Below are positions 60,372-64,000 of a DNA stretch of 64,000 nt, piece after piece (the first letter of the stretch is position 1; every line of letters starts with the position of its first letter). Below the pieces are notes generated by a model. That model was given only the letters and a program-made list of their open reading frames with translations, was not told the origin of the DNA and searched no databases. This stretch comes from an uncultured Porphyromonadaceae bacterium. GTDB lineage: Bacteria; Bacteroidota; Bacteroidia; Bacteroidales; Muribaculaceae. The stretch lies in the NCBI GenBank assembly GCA_947643165.1, contig CANRVB010000008.1, positions 1-64,000 on the forward strand, read 5' to 3'. The translations under genes were made by a program, and so were the position numbers.

Positions 60372-62462
60372 ATGAACGTATTTATTAAGAATCCGGTTCT
60401 CAGCCTCCTTTTCTGTATACCCTCTGTGGCAGTTGCTCAGAGCGAAAACATAGATACCGTCCCGAGCCGCGGTCTTCAGGAAGTTGTGGTCTCTGCACCG
60501 ACCGTGCTCCGGAAGTCCGACATGGATCTCTACATACCCTCCTCATCCGCCAAAGCTCTGTCCAAAAACGGTATGCAGCTTTTGCAGAATCTTAAGATAC
60601 CATCCCTTACTGTAAACGAGGTCCTGGGCTCCGTCTCATCCCTCGGCAACGCTGTGCAGATCCGCATCAACGGACGCGTCGCCTCTGTCGACCAGATGAA
60701 AGCCCTCTCGCCAGACGACATTAAGCGCGTGGAGTGGATCGAGAATCCCGGTCTACGCTACAAAGATGCCTCTGCGGTCATCAACATTGTTGTCCGCAAT
60801 CCCGACTTGGGTGGCTCCTTTATGGTCCAGGCCATGCCCGCGCTTACTACCGCTTGGGGAAAGGGGAATACCTCGGTTAGGCTCAATGACGGAAGGTCGC
60901 AGTGGGGACTTGATATTACAGGTCAGCTTACCGATATTGATATCCACCGCGACTACTTTGAGACGTTTACATATCCTGATGGTAGCCGGCTCACTCGCGA
61001 CGAACGCCCGCGCGGCGGTAAAATGAAGCATAACAACGCGGCCGCTACATTCTCTTACTCATATATCAAACCCGACACCACTGTCATCTTTGCGAGTATT
61101 TCAGGTCTCAGAAATTTTTCTCAAGTTGAGGAATACACAGGTCTGCTCTCTTTAAGCAACGGTTCTCCCAATGTCAATGTCAGGGATAAGGACGCCAGAA
61201 ATGGCCTCACACCTACCGTATCGCTTTATGTCGAGCATCATCTCGCCAAAAACCGGATACTCGCCATCGACGCCGGTACATCTTATTACAGAGGTCTGAC
61301 CACCCACGATCATCTTGAAAATCTCGACGGGACCGGTGCCCTCATCACCGATGTGAATACCCGTATCCGCGACCACAACACCTCCTATGCCATCAGTGCC
61401 GACTACACTGAGCAGTGGCGCAGCTCACGGCTCACGGCCGGCCTGTCATACAACGGTAGCAGCAATCGGTCAACCTATCTCAATCTCGGTGGCGAGAAGT
61501 ACCACCAGACTCAGAATCAGGTTTACTTTTACGGCGAGTATATGAAGATCATCGGCAAGGTTACACTTACCGCTGGATTAGGCGCCCAATACTCGGCGTT
61601 CCGGCTCAGGGAATCCGGACTTGGCAACAATTCTTGGAATCTTCGCCCCCGCTTCTCGTTTGCATATCGTCCCGGCAATGTGTCGCGGTGGAGTCTGTCA
61701 TTCTACTCCTGGCAGGTATCACCATCTCTTTTCGAGACCAACAGCGTTGCCCAGCAGATCGATGCCTTCCAGTGGCAGATAGGCAATCCCGATCTCAAGA
61801 CCTGCAATAATTACCGCATTGATGCTAAATATTCCTACACCGGAAAACGTATTTCCGGCGATATTGGCGTGAACTATCAGTTCGCTCCCCGGTCTATTGC
61901 CCCCTTCTACTCCTGGCATGACGACGGACGCCTTGTCACCTCCTTCGAGAACAGTCGCGGCCGTCGATGGTTCTCGGTCTACATCGCACCTACCGTCACC
62001 GTCCTGCCCGGATGGCTGAACGTCACCGGCTATCTGCGCTACGGACTTACCAACACCAGGGGTACGGATTACGACATCACACGATACAACTGGAGTGGAT
62101 CAGTCACTGCTATGGCGGCTCACTGGGGATTCAACCTTATGGTCCAGTACAATCACAACCCAACGACACTCACTGGCGAGAAAGAGATTTGGGGTGAGAA
62201 AGTTTCGCTTCTCTTGCTGGCCTACAACTGGAAGAAATGGCAGTTCGGTGCCGGCTTCCTGTGCCCGTTCAATAAGTACGACACTGGTTCACGCCTGCTC
62301 AACCGCTACAACAACAATGAGAAGCACACCAGGCTCGACATGTCCGCTATGCCGATCCTGCAGATTTCCTACAATTTGCAGTGGGGTCATCAGAAACGTG
62401 GAGTCAGCAAGCGTGTCAATGCCGACACATCCGTCGAGCAGTCCAGGGCTGGTAGCCGTTGA
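60372..62462 (+). CDS. Outer-membrane beta-barrel protein, TonB-receptor-related (no STN)
   Basis: A 696-residue protein with a signal peptide (about 1-22). It has a plug-like region with GLQEVVVSAPTVLRKSDM (about 34-51) and LSPDDIKRVEWIENPGLRY (about 115-133), then a long C-terminal barrel. It belongs to the same family as the 842-residue protein at 6947, sharing the dIKRVE/P-R pattern, but lacks the STN and carboxypeptidase-like domains and has no sigma genes beside it. The ligand is unknown, and a C-terminal polar tail follows the last strand. Confidence 0.83.
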   Translation: MNVFIKNPVLSLLFCIPSVAVAQSENIDTVPSRGLQEVVVSAPTVLRKSDMDLYIPSSSAKALSKNGMQLLQNLKIPSLTVNEVLGSVSSLGNAVQIRINGRVASVDQMKALSPDDIKRVEWIENPGLRYKDASAVINIVVRNPDLGGSFMVQAMPALTTAWGKGNTSVRLNDGRSQWGLDITGQLTDIDIHRDYFETFTYPDGSRLTRDERPRGGKMKHNNAAATFSYSYIKPDTTVIFASISGLRNFSQVEEYTGLLSLSNGSPNVNVRDKDARNGLTPTVSLYVEHHLAKNRILAIDAGTSYYRGLTTHDHLENLDGTGALITDVNTRIRDHNTSYAISADYTEQWRSSRLTAGLSYNGSSNRSTYLNLGGEKYHQTQNQVYFYGEYMKIIGKVTLTAGLGAQYSAFRLRESGLGNNSWNLRPRFSFAYRPGNVSRWSLSFYSWQVSPSLFETNSVAQQIDAFQWQIGNPDLKTCNNYRIDAKYSYTGKRISGDIGVNYQFAPRSIAPFYSWHDDGRLVTSFENSRGRRWFSVYIAPTVTVLPGWLNVTGYLRYGLTNTRGTDYDITRYNWSGSVTAMAAHWGFNLMVQYNHNPTTLTGEKEIWGEKVSLLLLAYNWKKWQFGAGFLCPFNKYDTGSRLLNRYNNNEKHTRLDMSAMPILQISYNLQWGHQKRGVSKRVNADTSVEQSRAGSR

Positions 62463-62596
62463 CACTCTCTCTTGTGAGCCCCCTCCCGGACTCACTTTCA
62501 TTCCATACTTGTCAATGTACTCTTGTCACTTTTCAGCGACACCACAAAGTTACAACACCGCCCCTCGCCCTCGTTGCGAAATATCCCCTTTGTTAT

Positions 62597-62641
62597 AAAA
62601 AAATCGGAGGTCAAGGCTTGCACCCTGACCTCCGTTTTTTT
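62597..62641. terminator. Bidirectional terminator between barrel gene and ettA
   Basis: Perfect 9-bp arms CGGAGGTCA (62605-62613) and TGACCTCCG (62626-62634) have T runs on both strands (62635-62641 on plus, complement of 62597-62603 on minus). It serves both convergent genes. Confidence 0.9.
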
Positions 62642-62659
62642 ATATTGTCCCTGCCGGGA

Positions 62660-64000
62660 TCACTCCATCAGCTTGCGGTAGCGGCGGCGTGGCAGCTCCT
62701 TGCCTCCGTTCTGGGCACGCTTGAAGTCCTCATATTCCGAGTATGTGCCCTGATAGAACACCACATTGCCATCCCCCTCGAACGACAGGATGTGCGTGCA
62801 GATTCTGTCAAGGAACCAACGGTCGTGGCTCACTACCACTGCACATCCGGCAAAGTCCTCCAGACCCTCCTCAAGCGCACGCAGCGTGTTCACGTCTATA
62901 TCGTTGGTCGGTTCGTCCAGAAGCAGCACGTTGCCCTCTTCCTTCAGAGCCATCGCCAGATGCAGGCGGTTGCGTTCACCGCCGCTCAGCACCCCGATCT
63001 TCTTCTCCTGGTCTGCGCCCGAGAAGTTGAACTTCGACAGATAGGCGCGTGCGTTCACATCACGGCCACCCATTCTGAAGCTCTCTACGCCTCCCGATAT
63101 CACCTCATAGACTGTCCGTTCAGGCAGCAGATCGTGGTGACGCTGGTCTACGTAGGCTATCTTCACGGTCTCGCCTACCTCAAATGTTCCCGCATCAGGT
63201 GTCTCCTGACCCATTATCAGACGGAACAGGGTAGTCTTGCCTGCACCGTTCGGACCTATCACACCGACTATGCCGTTGGGCGGAAGCATGAAATTCAGAT
63301 CCTTGAACAGCTGCTTCTTCCCGAAAGCCTTCGAGAAGCCTTCTACATTGATCACCTTGTTGCCCAGACGGGGGCCGTTCGGTATGAAGATCTCCAGACG
63401 CTCCTCGCGCTCCTTCTGGTCCTCGTTGATCAGCTTGTCATAGTTCGACAGACGCGCCTTGCCCTTCGCCTGACGCGCTTTCGGAGCCATGCGCACCCAC
63501 TCCAGCTCGCGCTCAAGGGTCTTGCGGCGCTTGCTTGCCTGCTTCTCCTCCTGAGCCATGCGCTTGGTCTTCTGGTCAAGCCACGACGAATAGTTGCCCT
63601 TCCAGGGTATACCCTCGCCACGGTCAAGCTCAAGTATCCAGCCGGCCACGTGATCCAGGAAGTAGCGGTCGTGGGTTATGGCTATCACAGTACCCGGATA
63701 CTGCTGCAGATGTTGCTCCAGCCAGTCTATCGACTCAGCGTCCAGATGGTTGGTTGGCTCGTCCAGCAGGAGTACATCCGGTTGCTGAAGTAGCAGACGG
63801 CACAGTGCCACGCGGCGGCGCTCACCTCCCGACAGCGTTGACACGGGCTGATCGTCCGGCGGACATTGCAGCGCGTCCATCGCACGCTCGAGCTTGTTGT
63901 CGATGTTCCACGCGTCAGCAGCGTCAAGCGCATCCTGAAGCTCTGCCTGACGTGCTATCAGCGCATCCATCTTGTCCGGATCCTCCAGCACCTCCGGATC
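62660..64000 (-). CDS. ettA: Energy-dependent translational throttle protein EttA (partial)
   Basis: The 3' part of an ABC-F protein, with the 5' end beyond the window. Present are the end of the first ABC unit (signature LSGGERRRVALCR, Walker B VLLLDEPTNHLD), the PtIM linker region with ERELEWVRMAPKARQAKGKARL, and the complete second unit. The second unit has Walker A GPNGAGKTT, signature LSGGERNRLHLA and Walker B VLLLDEPTNDID, and the C-terminal QGTYSEYEDFK tail. EttA binds the ribosomal E site and gates elongation by ATP/ADP ratio. About 446 residues are visible out of roughly 560. Confidence 0.93.
   Translation of the reverse strand, partial: DPEVLEDPDKMDALIARQAELQDALDAADAWNIDNKLERAMDALQCPPDDQPVSTLSGGERRRVALCRLLLQQPDVLLLDEPTNHLDAESIDWLEQHLQQYPGTVIAITHDRYFLDHVAGWILELDRGEGIPWKGNYSSWLDQKTKRMAQEEKQASKRRKTLERELEWVRMAPKARQAKGKARLSNYDKLINEDQKEREERLEIFIPNGPRLGNKVINVEGFSKAFGKKQLFKDLNFMLPPNGIVGVIGPNGAGKTTLFRLIMGQETPDAGTFEVGETVKIAYVDQRHHDLLPERTVYEVISGGVESFRMGGRDVNARAYLSKFNFSGADQEKKIGVLSGGERNRLHLAMALKEEGNVLLLDEPTNDIDVNTLRALEEGLEDFAGCAVVVSHDRWFLDRICTHILSFEGDGNVVFYQGTYSEYEDFKRAQNGGKELPRRRYRKLME

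Noticed and set aside
62459-63793. 444-codon open frame antisense to ettA
   Set aside because: EttA motifs on the minus strand are unambiguous. The plus frame also crosses the bidirectional terminator.

Overview
The window reads as chromosomal DNA of a Bacteroidales bacterium, most likely a gut Muribaculaceae-type organism. That placement is inferred from gene content and promoters, not from a database search. Promoters follow the Bacteroidetes pattern (TTTG, about 20 nt, TAnnTTTG). Start codons generally lack strong Shine-Dalgarno sequences. Lineage markers include a FecI/FecR-type sigma locus, GldE-GldD, a two-gene LysO exporter, DUF3467, a Wzi-type capsule protein and an ACT-less lysine-type SerA. 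No rRNA, CRISPR array, intact insertion sequence or prophage was seen. One tRNA is present.

Layout. 0-2.2 kb: two-gene lysine exporter LysO and an ECF sigma factor, bracketed by two copies of a 98-bp 3'-end repeat with terminators. 2.2-5.6 kb: lone LolD-type ATPase, lipoprotein, DUF3467 protein, cysS. 5.7-9.5 kb: sigma factor, FecR-like protein and outer-membrane barrel operon. 9.6-15.8 kb: lipoprotein, flippase-like membrane protein, OmpA, pfkA, rRNA methyltransferase. 15.8-23.2 kb (minus strand): LysR regulator with split ThrE exporter, transketolase, gldE-gldD-phosphopantetheinyl transferase. 23.5-26.7 kb: serC-serA and an HGSNAT-like acyltransferase. 26.7-32.5 kb is the most accessory-looking stretch. 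It holds a DUF1016-type nuclease remnant beside tRNA-Leu(UAA), a beta-propeller protein, a sigma factor with a four-helix membrane partner flanked by two copies of a dispersed repeat, a 23-bp tandem repeat, a putative metalloprotease, a PH-like membrane protein and a Rieske-like lipoprotein. 32.5-38.6 kb: pyrE, a TPR protein, a LexA-like cleavable regulator, an acidic small protein, and a divergent unknown 538-residue membrane protein followed by a histidine acid phosphatase. 38.6-47.4 kb: rarA, a PstS-like lipoprotein and large TPR protein, TrpB2 and DNA polymerase I. 47.4-53.8 kb (minus strand): AraC-Wzi-lipocalin operon, comM/yifB, and lptE-hypothetical-secG. 54-60 kb: RNA helicase, carboxynorspermidine-type dehydrogenase, HD hydrolase, thioesterase, dprA, nucleoside phosphorylase. 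60-64 kb: a second outer-membrane barrel of the same family as the one at 6.9 kb, and ettA running off the window end.

Most of the window is ordinary core metabolism (serine, pyrimidine, pentose phosphate, glycolysis), envelope biogenesis (lptE, secG, ompA, wzi, gldE/D) and genome maintenance (polA, rarA, dprA, comM). No complete new defence or mobile system is visible. The best leads are the repeat-flanked sigma cassette with its neighbours (28.5-31.8 kb), the LexA-like regulator beside an unknown 538-residue protein (34.4-37.3 kb), and several unexplained repeats and palindromes overlapping promoters.
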